A DNA stretch of 64,000 nucleotides from Emticicia aquatilis. Its GTDB lineage: Bacteria > Bacteroidota > Bacteroidia > Cytophagales > Spirosomataceae. Positions within the stretch are counted from its first letter, which is position 1; each line of letters begins with the position of its first letter. The stretch spans positions 1 to 64,000 of the forward strand of contig NZ_BMKK01000015.1 of assembly GCF_014644295.1 (NCBI RefSeq), read 5' to 3'. The position numbers and the translations under genes were made by a program. Below, piece after piece: positions 35,230-43,486 of the stretch. Below the pieces are notes generated by a model. It saw nothing but the letters and a program-made list of their open reading frames with translations, did no database searches and was not told where the DNA came from.

Positions 35230-35334
35230 TACAAAATTGTGCTACAATTGTTATTTTAGATTTAATGATTGATTGTCATTAAATTAACTCTTAGATAACA
35301 AGGAGTTTTATTGATATTTGTTATGCTTTTTCAA

Positions 35335-35396
35335 TATTAATTTAATGTTAAGTTTTTGTAAACAATAGTGTTCTTTTTAAGAACTTTTTAATTTTG
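35335..35396 (+). promoter_or_regulatory. Oar-like receptor promoter with three 11-bp direct repeats (Pho-box-like)
   Basis: TATTAA, TGTTAA and TGTAAA start at 35335, 35346 and 35357, an exact 11-bp period. A perfect TAATTTTG -7 element follows at 35389-35396. No TTG is present at the -33 distance, so the repeats may bind an activator in its place, as PhoB boxes do. The adjacent phosphate-scavenging genes make this attractive, but it is inference. Confidence 0.42.
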
Positions 35397-35441
35397 ATTG
35401 TTAAAAGATACTTCATTCTTAAACTAAACTACCAATTATTT

Positions 35442-38400
35442 ATGCTAAAAAATCTACTTTTGGGGTTGATGCTTTCTTGCTTAACCCAATTAACACTATT
35501 GGCTCAAGTTACAACCTCATCTATGGCTGGCTTAGTCAGCGATAATAAAAATGAGGTTTTACCTGGTGCTACTGTCATGGCAGTTCATATACCTTCTGGC
35601 TCGAAATACACTACAACTACCAGAGCGGATGGTCGTTTTTCGATTCCAAATATGCGTGTTGGTGGCCCCTACACAATTGAAGTAACTTCGATTGGATATA
35701 AGAACGAAAAGGCTGAAAATGTTTTCCTTCAATTGGGCCAGAAATTCAATCAAAACTTCGTGATGGAAGACGCCACAACTGCACTCAGCGAAGTGGTTGT
35801 GAAAGCAAGTGATATAATTAATTCAAGCCGAACGGGTGCTTCAACAACCATCGGGAATGATAAATTACGTGCCTTGCCAACTATTTCACGTTCTACTGCC
35901 GACTATACACGTTTAAATCCAATGGCGGCTGAGGGCGGCTCGTTTGCTGGACGCAATGACCAATTCAATAACTACTCGTTAGATGGAGCAATTTTTAATA
36001 ATCCATTTGGACTTGATGCTTCTACGCCTGGCGGACAAACCGATGCTCAACCTGTTTCATTAGATGCCATTGAGCAAATAAGTGTTCAAGTTGCTCCTTA
36101 TGACGTCACACAAGCTGGTTTTACTGGAGCTTCAGTTAATGCTGTTACGAAATCAGGCACCAATGAATTTAAAGGAACCGTATTTGGTTTCACTCGTAAT
36201 CAAAACTTGGTAGGCACAAAAATTAAAGATGTTACACTACCCAAATTAGATTTAAGTCAAAATCAATTTGGTTTTAGTTTAGGTGGTCCAATCATCAAAA
36301 ACAAATTATTTTTCTTTGTAAATGCCGAATTCGACCGTCGTTCTGATATTGGTTCTCCGTTTCGTCCTGCTGCACCAGGACGAACAGGCTCTGATGTTTC
36401 TCGAGTATTGGCCTCTGACCTTGATTTAGTTTCAAAACTTTTGAAAGATACTTATGGATATGAAACTGGGCCTTATGAAAACTTTTCATTAAAGACTCAA
36501 AACCAAAAAGCTATTGCAAAGATTGACTGGAATATCAACCAAAACCATAACCTTTCGTTCACTTATACATATTTGGATGCCTTTAAAGAAAAGCCAGCTA
36601 ATCCATCTGCTATTGGCCGTCGTGGACCAGATTTCTTGACGTTACAATTCAGAAATTCAGGTTATCGAATCAATAATAAGATTTCGGGAGGAACCGTTGA
36701 ATTAAAATCTCGTTCTGGTAATAAAGCGGCCAATAAACTACAAGTAGGATATACTGCTTTTGATGATACCCGTGACCCATTTTCTTCGCCTTTTCCAGTT
36801 TTGAATATTGGTAAAGATGGCGTTAGATACATTGTAGCGGGCCATGAACCTTTTTCAATTAATAATAAGTTAGGACAGACAGTTCTGCAAATCACGGAAA
36901 ATCTAAATATTTTCGCTGGAAAACATACACTTACCTTTGGAACAAGTCTTGAAAAATTTGGCTTCAAAAATTCATTCAATCTTACTGGATACGGTTCAAG
37001 AGTATTTTTCCCTGATGTGCCGATTGCAGATGTGTCAACCCTGATTAAATCAAAAGATTTTGCTGCCGAAGTTACAGCCGCTAAAGACGCTTTCAATAAA
37101 AACTCTTGGGCTTTGGCTGAAACAAATTTAGGGCAATTTGCACTTTATGCACAAGATGAGTTTGCTGTAAATAACAAACTTAACTTAAGTTATGGCGTGA
37201 GAATTGATATGCCACTGTACTTTAATACAGCCGAGAAAATAAAAGAGAATATCGACCCTTCAAGAAATTGTTGTTATGACCCAACAATTCAGTATTACGA
37301 TGAAGCGGGAAAAGCAACGAAATTTGACCATACTGTATTGCCAAAACAAACACCATTGGTTTCACCACGTGTAGGATTTAATTATGATGTAAAAGGAGAT
37401 AAAACGCAACAATTACGTGGTGGAAGCGGCTTATTTACAGGTCGTTTCCCGTTTGTTTGGATTGGAAATCAAGTAGCAAATCCAAATTTCTTTTTCTATT
37501 GTGTTACTGACCCTAATTTTAAATTTCCACAAGTTTGGCGAACAAATTTAGGATACGACTATCAAACAAAAAGTGGTTGGGTCTTTTCAGCTGACGTTAT
37601 TTACACGAAAGACATTAAGGCAACAATTGTGCGAAACTACGGTTTGAAACTCCCAACAGGTCGATTAGTTGGAGCAGATACTCGTCCGTATTACCAAGCA
37701 ACCGACCGTGCAACGGTTTTTGGTGGAGCAACCAATGCGTATGTTTTTGGAAATACGAAAGTGGGGCAGTCGTTCAATGCTTCTTTGCAAGCTGAAAGAA
37801 CTTTCTCGAACGGAATGTATGTAAAATTTGCTTACAACTTCTTAGACTCACGTGATGCGGCTTCGATTGATGCTGAAATTTCTTCTGATGCTTATGACCG
37901 TAACCCTGCCAATCCAATGCACACTAACACGGCTATTTTAGCTCCATCGCTTTACGGAAATCGTCACCGTGTGATGGCCGTTGGTTCTCGTAAATTTACT
38001 TACGGAAATATGGCTACTACCATTTCATTGTTTGGTGAATACGTGCGTGGAAATCGTTACAGCTATACTTATGCAGGGGATTTAAATAATGATGGCTCAG
38101 GACTAAATGACTTATTATTTATTCCCACTGATACTCAAATCGAAAGTATGAAATTTAGTGGAGATGCTGCCGCACAAGCTGCTCAAAAAGCTGCTTTGAA
38201 AAACTACATTGCGAATGATTCATACTTAAGTAATCACCGTGGACACATTGCTGAAAAATATGCCAGTTTAGCTCCTTGGTATTCAAACTGGGATTTACGA
38301 ATCTTGCAGGATTTTAAATTGAAAAATAAAAATGTGATTCAATTAAGTGCTGATGTACTGAACGTTGGAAATCTTTTGAGCAAAAACTGGGGTGTTCGTC

Positions 38401-38561
38401 AGTGGGCGGGTGAAACAGGTTTAGCACAACCAATTGCGGTTTCGGTAGCAAACGGTACACCAACTTATACATTTGATATTACTCAGAAATCAGCCATTCA
38501 GAATCGTTTCGATATTCTTTCTCGTTGGAGAATGCAATTTGGTTTAAGATATAGTTTCTAA
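35442..38561 (+). CDS. Oar-like TonB-dependent receptor
   Basis: A 1039-residue protein. The start at MLKNLLLGLMLSC was chosen because it gives a proper signal peptide (cleavage near LLAQ); the longer frame adds a non-signal leader. An N-terminal carboxypeptidase-regulatory-like domain (TSSMAGLVSDNKNEVLPGAT) is followed by an Oar-type plug with YSLDGAIFNNPFGLDAS and VAPYDVTQAGFTGASVNAV, and a long barrel ending MQFGLRYSF. Oar proteins are TonB-linked receptors of Bacteroidota and Myxococcota that often move proteins or peptides rather than sugars. It is the only plus-strand gene inside the minus-strand phosphate island and has its own promoter and terminator, so it may be co-regulated but is not part of the operons. 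Confidence 0.9.
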   Translation: MLKNLLLGLMLSCLTQLTLLAQVTTSSMAGLVSDNKNEVLPGATVMAVHIPSGSKYTTTTRADGRFSIPNMRVGGPYTIEVTSIGYKNEKAENVFLQLGQKFNQNFVMEDATTALSEVVVKASDIINSSRTGASTTIGNDKLRALPTISRSTADYTRLNPMAAEGGSFAGRNDQFNNYSLDGAIFNNPFGLDASTPGGQTDAQPVSLDAIEQISVQVAPYDVTQAGFTGASVNAVTKSGTNEFKGTVFGFTRNQNLVGTKIKDVTLPKLDLSQNQFGFSLGGPIIKNKLFFFVNAEFDRRSDIGSPFRPAAPGRTGSDVSRVLASDLDLVSKLLKDTYGYETGPYENFSLKTQNQKAIAKIDWNINQNHNLSFTYTYLDAFKEKPANPSAIGRRGPDFLTLQFRNSGYRINNKISGGTVELKSRSGNKAANKLQVGYTAFDDTRDPFSSPFPVLNIGKDGVRYIVAGHEPFSINNKLGQTVLQITENLNIFAGKHTLTFGTSLEKFGFKNSFNLTGYGSRVFFPDVPIADVSTLIKSKDFAAEVTAAKDAFNKNSWALAETNLGQFALYAQDEFAVNNKLNLSYGVRIDMPLYFNTAEKIKENIDPSRNCCYDPTIQYYDEAGKATKFDHTVLPKQTPLVSPRVGFNYDVKGDKTQQLRGGSGLFTGRFPFVWIGNQVANPNFFFYCVTDPNFKFPQVWRTNLGYDYQTKSGWVFSADVIYTKDIKATIVRNYGLKLPTGRLVGADTRPYYQATDRATVFGGATNAYVFGNTKVGQSFNASLQAERTFSNGMYVKFAYNFLDSRDAASIDAEISSDAYDRNPANPMHTNTAILAPSLYGNRHRVMAVGSRKFTYGNMATTISLFGEYVRGNRYSYTYAGDLNNDGSGLNDLLFIPTDTQIESMKFSGDAAAQAAQKAALKNYIANDSYLSNHRGHIAEKYASLAPWYSNWDLRILQDFKLKNKNVIQLSADVLNVGNLLSKNWGVRQWAGETGLAQPIAVSVANGTPTYTFDITQKSAIQNRFDILSRWRMQFGLRYSF

Positions 38562-38580
38562 TTCAATCTTAAAGTTTTAG

Positions 38581-38622
38581 AAATGCAAAACGGCTTCTAT
38601 TGCGGGAAGCCGTTTTGCATTT
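38581..38622. terminator. Bidirectional terminator between convergent genes
   Basis: A perfect 17-bp stem (38581-38597 with 38606-38622) around an 8-nt loop. The arms end in AAA and TTT(T), so it works as an intrinsic terminator in both directions. It separates the plus-strand Oar-like receptor from the 3' end of the minus-strand phosphoesterase operon. Confidence 0.92.
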
Positions 38623-38639
38623 TTGACAGATAACATTTA

Positions 38640-41390
38640 TTAGTTTTTCTTTTGTATTTTCTTAGATTTGGCCTTCAATTTCTCTACTTTATCATCATCA
38701 TCACGGCGTTTTTGCATGGTTTCGGTGCGGTCAAGTTCTTCCGAACTCACAAAGAACTTCCAGTCGAACTTTTCATCAAATGGAGTCAAGGCTTTTGCAG
38801 GGTCAAAAATTCTGAGGTCAGACTGCACGGCATTATATGGTAAAAAGTCTGGTTTATCAGTGAAAATATCTGACATATCAGTTGCTCCTGCATCGTATTG
38901 ATTCAAGTAAGGAATGCCCAGAATGTGCCAAAAAGTCTTGAAAATACTACCAAAACTATAATGTACTTTGCTCACATAATCCTTTTTAGTGTAGGGCGAA
39001 ATAACCATCATTAAGCTGCGGTGAGCATCCACATGGTCAACGCCACCTTGTGGGTCATCTTCGGTAATGAAAACCGCCATATTTTTCCAGTAAGGTGTTT
39101 TTGATAAAAATTCAATCGTGCGACCAACCGCCAAATCATTATCGGCCATGTAACTCGCTTGAAATGGAAAACCTGCGTGCGGACGTTCACCTGTACCGTG
39201 GTCGTTGGGTAACATAAGCGTAATAACCGAAGGCAAATTCCCTTTCGACCAACGTTCGTTAAATTCTTTCATAAACAAATCAGCTCTAAACTGGTCAGGA
39301 ATCGCCATATTATAAGTCGGAAAAGTCTTTGAAGATTTATCAATGAGTGGAGCAGGCAGTGGATAATTTACAGTGTAAAGTTCACCAATGTATTTCATAG
39401 TGCTATCGCTGAAAGCACCTGCCATTTCTACGCCAAACCCAAAATTGTAAAAGTCGATTTTGTTGCGTTCGAGATGCTCCCACATACTGCCACCTTCGTT
39501 ATAATCCTCAGGGTAAATTGAGCCAGCCGAACCATAAATTGCCAGATTTCCTGGTGCGTTGGATGTATCTCGTTGTGAAAGTTTTCCACCATAGGAAGCA
39601 GCCGTTTCAGTTTCACACCATTCATTTGGATAGGTATTTACGAGCCAACGGTGTCCGTCGGCAGAAACATCAGAATCACAAAAAAAATTATCACTCATCG
39701 CAAAACGTTTCGCCAAAGCGGCATGATTAGGCATTACTCGTGCATCAGGAATTGTTTTTGTCCCTTTTCGATTGATAACTTTTACACCATTCCCAAAACG
39801 TGCTAATGTCGAATCGCCAACACCATTTTTGTTTTGGCCAAAAACTTCATCATACGTTCGGTTTTCTTTGGCGATAAATACAATATATTTTATTTCATCT
39901 GAAGGTTTTTTATTCGTGGCTGGAATCGGATTTTTATCTTTTCTTGGAGCTATAAACTTAAAGTTATTTTCTATAACAACTTTCGTTTCTGACTTCAATT
40001 GCTCATCAGTAGGAATATCAATCACTAAAACCAAACCTTTCATCAAACCACCAATATAACTACCTTCAGCACCCATTTTGAAGTTTTTTCCAGCATTTGG
40101 TCCACTTCCGAAGCCTTTTGCATTGGCAACGATGAGTTTTTTGCCATTATTACTCACTTTTAGTTTGGAAGGAAACCAACCCGTTGGAATATGTCCGACT
40201 ACCTCAAGGCTCGCTACATCAATCACCGCCACGGCATTGATGCCCGATTCGGCAACAAAAAGGCGTTTTTGGTCGGGTGAAAGCGTTATACCAAAAGGAA
40301 TAATTCCACGTAAATTTCCGAGACGTTTATCAATCGAAAGTGGAATGTTTTTCAAGAGCTTTCCTGCCTTAATATCAATCACCGATATACAATCATTATT
40401 TCCATTGCTCACAAAAACGTAGTCGTTGGTTGCCACGACTGAGTTTGGACTGCTGCCACCCACCGCAGGAAAATCTTCAATCATTTGTCCGACGAGAAAA
40501 CCAGTTTTGATTTTGGCCGAAGGTTGAGAGGCTTGAGTTGGATAAATCCAAACAGAAAAAGATTCGGGAGCGTTGGGGTCGCCAAGAGCAGGAATACCGT
40601 TAGCGGCATCGCCTTCGAGCATCTCTTTTGAACCGTATTTTGTAGAAGGAAATTTATGAGCCGTTCCTTTGATATTTTTTGGGTCTAAATCAGTAAATTT
40701 TTTATATTCAAAAACACCCACATTGGCCACCACTACATTTTTTTCGTCGGGAGTGAGCGTGATTCCGAAAGGATAACGCCCCGTTGGAATATTCTGAATG
40801 ATTTTTTCGGTAGCCACATCAATTACCGCAATTCGGAAGCCGATTTGGTCAACAACATAAATCGTTTTTCCGTCTTTAGTCATTGCCATATCGCCCAAGT
40901 ATCCGTGCATAAAGTTCTGATTAGTAATTTTTAACGCACAATTGATAGAGCCTTTGGGCTTACCCGTACTGACATCGTATTTAAAAATCTTATTCGATTC
41001 TCCACCCGAAACATAAACTGTTTGGTTATCGGGGCTAATGGCTAAACCCATGAAACAAGCCTCCAAAATTCCTTCATTGTTTTTTGCACCTTCAGGAACT
41101 TGAATCGTTTCTGGATTTGCCGAAAGAATATTTTTGATGATAGAAATCGAAAATGGACGAATACCCGAATTGGCCGTAATAGCGATGTTTCCGTCGGGAC
41201 TTAAAACTAAACCATAAGGATGTGGAGCAGTTGAAATCTGTACACCACGAGGTGTAATAATACGCCCATTTGGAATTATCGTTTTGCCTGATTTATCTAT
41301 TTTAGCAGGAGCATTTCCCGCTGGAGCTTCTATGACAACTTGGGCTTGAATAGCGAACGGAATAGCAAAAAGTAAGAAGATTTTTTTCAT
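38640..41390 (-). CDS. YncE-like beta-propeller fused to phosphoesterase domain, copy B
   Basis: A 916-residue secreted protein (signal peptide ending near AIQAQ). Residues of about 45-470 form YVTN-type propeller blades (PHPYGLVLSPDGNIAITAN, GRYPFGITLTPDEKNVVVAN, IPTGWFPSKLKVSNNGKKL). From about 500 onward is a PF04185-type phosphoesterase domain with ENRTYDEVFG, DVSADGHRW, LPNDHGTGERP and TEDDPQGGVDHVDAHRS, the metal-binding and catalytic blocks shared with acid phosphatases and phospholipase C of this superfamily. The C-terminus is a lysine-rich tail. It is the last gene of the SusCD operon and a paralogue of the 807-residue protein two genes upstream. The likely role is hydrolysis of extracellular phosphoesters; the exact substrate is unknown. 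Confidence 0.88.
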   Translation of the reverse strand: MKKIFLLFAIPFAIQAQVVIEAPAGNAPAKIDKSGKTIIPNGRIITPRGVQISTAPHPYGLVLSPDGNIAITANSGIRPFSISIIKNILSANPETIQVPEGAKNNEGILEACFMGLAISPDNQTVYVSGGESNKIFKYDVSTGKPKGSINCALKITNQNFMHGYLGDMAMTKDGKTIYVVDQIGFRIAVIDVATEKIIQNIPTGRYPFGITLTPDEKNVVVANVGVFEYKKFTDLDPKNIKGTAHKFPSTKYGSKEMLEGDAANGIPALGDPNAPESFSVWIYPTQASQPSAKIKTGFLVGQMIEDFPAVGGSSPNSVVATNDYVFVSNGNNDCISVIDIKAGKLLKNIPLSIDKRLGNLRGIIPFGITLSPDQKRLFVAESGINAVAVIDVASLEVVGHIPTGWFPSKLKVSNNGKKLIVANAKGFGSGPNAGKNFKMGAEGSYIGGLMKGLVLVIDIPTDEQLKSETKVVIENNFKFIAPRKDKNPIPATNKKPSDEIKYIVFIAKENRTYDEVFGQNKNGVGDSTLARFGNGVKVINRKGTKTIPDARVMPNHAALAKRFAMSDNFFCDSDVSADGHRWLVNTYPNEWCETETAASYGGKLSQRDTSNAPGNLAIYGSAGSIYPEDYNEGGSMWEHLERNKIDFYNFGFGVEMAGAFSDSTMKYIGELYTVNYPLPAPLIDKSSKTFPTYNMAIPDQFRADLFMKEFNERWSKGNLPSVITLMLPNDHGTGERPHAGFPFQASYMADNDLAVGRTIEFLSKTPYWKNMAVFITEDDPQGGVDHVDAHRSLMMVISPYTKKDYVSKVHYSFGSIFKTFWHILGIPYLNQYDAGATDMSDIFTDKPDFLPYNAVQSDLRIFDPAKALTPFDEKFDWKFFVSSEELDRTETMQKRRDDDDKVEKLKAKSKKIQKKN

Positions 41391-41412
41391 GATTTTAGTG
41401 GGTAATGGTTTT

Positions 41413-41450
41413 GCTTAAAGAGTTGGGTTTGTAAACCCAACCCTTTAAGC
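41413..41450. other. Intercistronic hairpin before phosphoesterase copy B
   Basis: GCTTAAAG (41413-41420) pairs with CTTTAAGC (41443-41450). After one mismatch, GTTGGGTT (41422-41429) pairs with AACCCAAC (41434-41441), making a long stable stem with a short loop. No T-run follows on the minus strand, so processing or mRNA protection is more likely than full termination. Confidence 0.65.
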
Positions 41451-41459
41451 TCGAAAGTA

Positions 41460-43460
41460 TTAAATCTCAACATTTAGTGTTAGCCACAAACTACGACCCA
41501 CACCATTGATTCCTGAGCCATGGGTGCGGTAATCTTTATTTGTTAGATTTTGAGCAGAAAGATTGATATTCAGCCATTTATACTCATATCCTGCATAAAT
41601 ATTGAAAATCTGCCAAGCTGCGGTTCCGTTTTTGCCAATGCGATTATCGTCTTTGTCCCCTTGTGAGAGGCGGTCTTGCTTGGATGCAAAAAGCAATTCG
41701 GGGCGAACAAAGAAATTGCTTTTACGATATTCCACACCTAAACGCCCATTGAGTGGCGGAATGCGTCGAATGGGTTCGTTTTTCGTAATATTTTGTCCAT
41801 AAGTGTATGAAATGCCACCGTACGTTTTCAATTCTTTACTCAATATTCCCTCGAACTCGGCTTCAATACCTTTGATGTTAGCTTTTTCGATGTTTTCTTT
41901 TTGATAAAGATTATAGCCATTAATGACTTGATTTGGCACCTTTACACGGGCAATTAACTCTCGCAAATCACTGTAATAGATGGCGGTAGCAGCCGAAAAA
42001 CGATTCGTTCTGAATTTATAACCCAACTCATAATTATTCGATTTTTCAGGTTTAAGGCTGTTGGTTGGCAATTCGTATCTAAAATCAACGATGCCAAGTG
42101 TGCCTAAATCATCGACATTCGGCGTGCGAAAACCAGCATTATAAGAAGCATAAATATTTGATTTTGAGCCAATTAGATAAGCAACCGAAACATTTGGCAC
42201 AAGAGCTTGAGGCGTTAGATTTGTTTTACCGATGGTTTCGTCGGGAACAATAATCGAAAAGCCATTGTAGCGAAGTCCAGCTGAAAACTGCCAATGATTT
42301 TGGACAAATTGGTGTAAGGTGTAGAGCGAATAGTTCAAAAAAGTTGAATTATCGGGGTATAAGCCACGCAAAAATTTAGGAGCTTCAGAAGATGCAGGTG
42401 AAGCTGGGACATCAATTTTTGAGCTTCTTACTAAATCATGGTAAATTTCAATACCAGAATTGGCTGTCCATTTCTCCGAACATGCCGAAAAAACATTACT
42501 TGTTAATCCTTTTGTATAAACTTTGTCAGTTTCATGAATCAACCTTGTTGAAGCATTTTTTTGGCTGTTTCTTCCTTCATAAGTCATTTGTAATGAACCA
42601 ATTATCAAAAATTCATTAAAGATTTTCGACTCATTTTTTTGGTTGAATTTCACGTAAGATAGATTCCGTCTTTGGGGTTGAAATTCGTTGATGGCGAAAT
42701 TTTCTAACACAACTTTATGATACACAGGCACATCTTTGGCTTCAAAATACTGATGAGCCAAGGTTAAAATTCCTTTACCGAGTTTTAGTTTGGCTTTTAG
42801 GTTTCCCATTTGTTCGTCATAACCCGATGGCGATTGGCGACCCGTGAGTTTTCCACCTACTAAATCACCGAAATTTCGATAACCAAAACTGCCCGAAATT
42901 GCCAGTTTTTCGCCGCCATAATTTATTTCACCACGAGCAGTTTGTTCCATTCCTTGTGTAGCAACTCTTCCCAGAAAACTTGTTTTCCATTTACTACCAA
43001 ATTCGGGTTCTGCCGTAAAAACTTGAATCGTTCCGCCCAAAGCATCAGAGCCGTATTGCACCGAACCGCCACCTTTCAGCACCTCAATTTTTTCAATTGA
43101 AAATGGGTCTATTGTATTAAAATATTGATTTGGCCCATATCGAAATGTGCTATTACTGAGGCGAATACCATCTACCAAAAGCAAAGTTTGATTTCCTGTA
43201 AGTCCACGCACAAAGGGCGAGCCACCTCCGTGATTGGTTTTCTGCACGAAAACACCATTTACACCCATCAGAGCTTCAGGAGTTGTGCGTGGAGCATACG
43301 TTTTGAGGTATTTTTTATTAAGAATTTTGACACTATTGGCTGTCTGAAACTCTTGATTGGCCGAACGATTGGCCGTAATAACGACTTCGTTTAAAAGTTC
43401 GGTTTTGGTTGAATCTGTTGCGGAATTTAATAGTCCGACATATAACAATAATACTTTCAT
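41460..43460 (-). CDS. Small TonB-dependent receptor (FepA/BtuB-like size)
   Basis: A 666-residue receptor with a short signal peptide and no carboxypeptidase-regulatory-like domain. It goes directly into the TonB-box region (LLNEVVITANRS) and a plug domain (about 30-150) with GNQTLLLVDGIRLSNSTFRYG and VQYGSDALGGTIQV. The barrel ends SLWLTLNVEI. This compact layout resembles receptors for metal chelates and cofactors rather than SusC. It sits between the two phosphoesterase genes in one operon, 26 bp after copy A. It may import a product of these enzymes or a metal they need, such as iron or calcium; this is inferred only from the operon. Confidence 0.9.
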   Translation of the reverse strand: MKVLLLYVGLLNSATDSTKTELLNEVVITANRSANQEFQTANSVKILNKKYLKTYAPRTTPEALMGVNGVFVQKTNHGGGSPFVRGLTGNQTLLLVDGIRLSNSTFRYGPNQYFNTIDPFSIEKIEVLKGGGSVQYGSDALGGTIQVFTAEPEFGSKWKTSFLGRVATQGMEQTARGEINYGGEKLAISGSFGYRNFGDLVGGKLTGRQSPSGYDEQMGNLKAKLKLGKGILTLAHQYFEAKDVPVYHKVVLENFAINEFQPQRRNLSYVKFNQKNESKIFNEFLIIGSLQMTYEGRNSQKNASTRLIHETDKVYTKGLTSNVFSACSEKWTANSGIEIYHDLVRSSKIDVPASPASSEAPKFLRGLYPDNSTFLNYSLYTLHQFVQNHWQFSAGLRYNGFSIIVPDETIGKTNLTPQALVPNVSVAYLIGSKSNIYASYNAGFRTPNVDDLGTLGIVDFRYELPTNSLKPEKSNNYELGYKFRTNRFSAATAIYYSDLRELIARVKVPNQVINGYNLYQKENIEKANIKGIEAEFEGILSKELKTYGGISYTYGQNITKNEPIRRIPPLNGRLGVEYRKSNFFVRPELLFASKQDRLSQGDKDDNRIGKNGTAAWQIFNIYAGYEYKWLNINLSAQNLTNKDYRTHGSGINGVGRSLWLTLNVEI

Positions 43461-43486
43461 TTGTTGATTAGGAATTTATTACTCAA

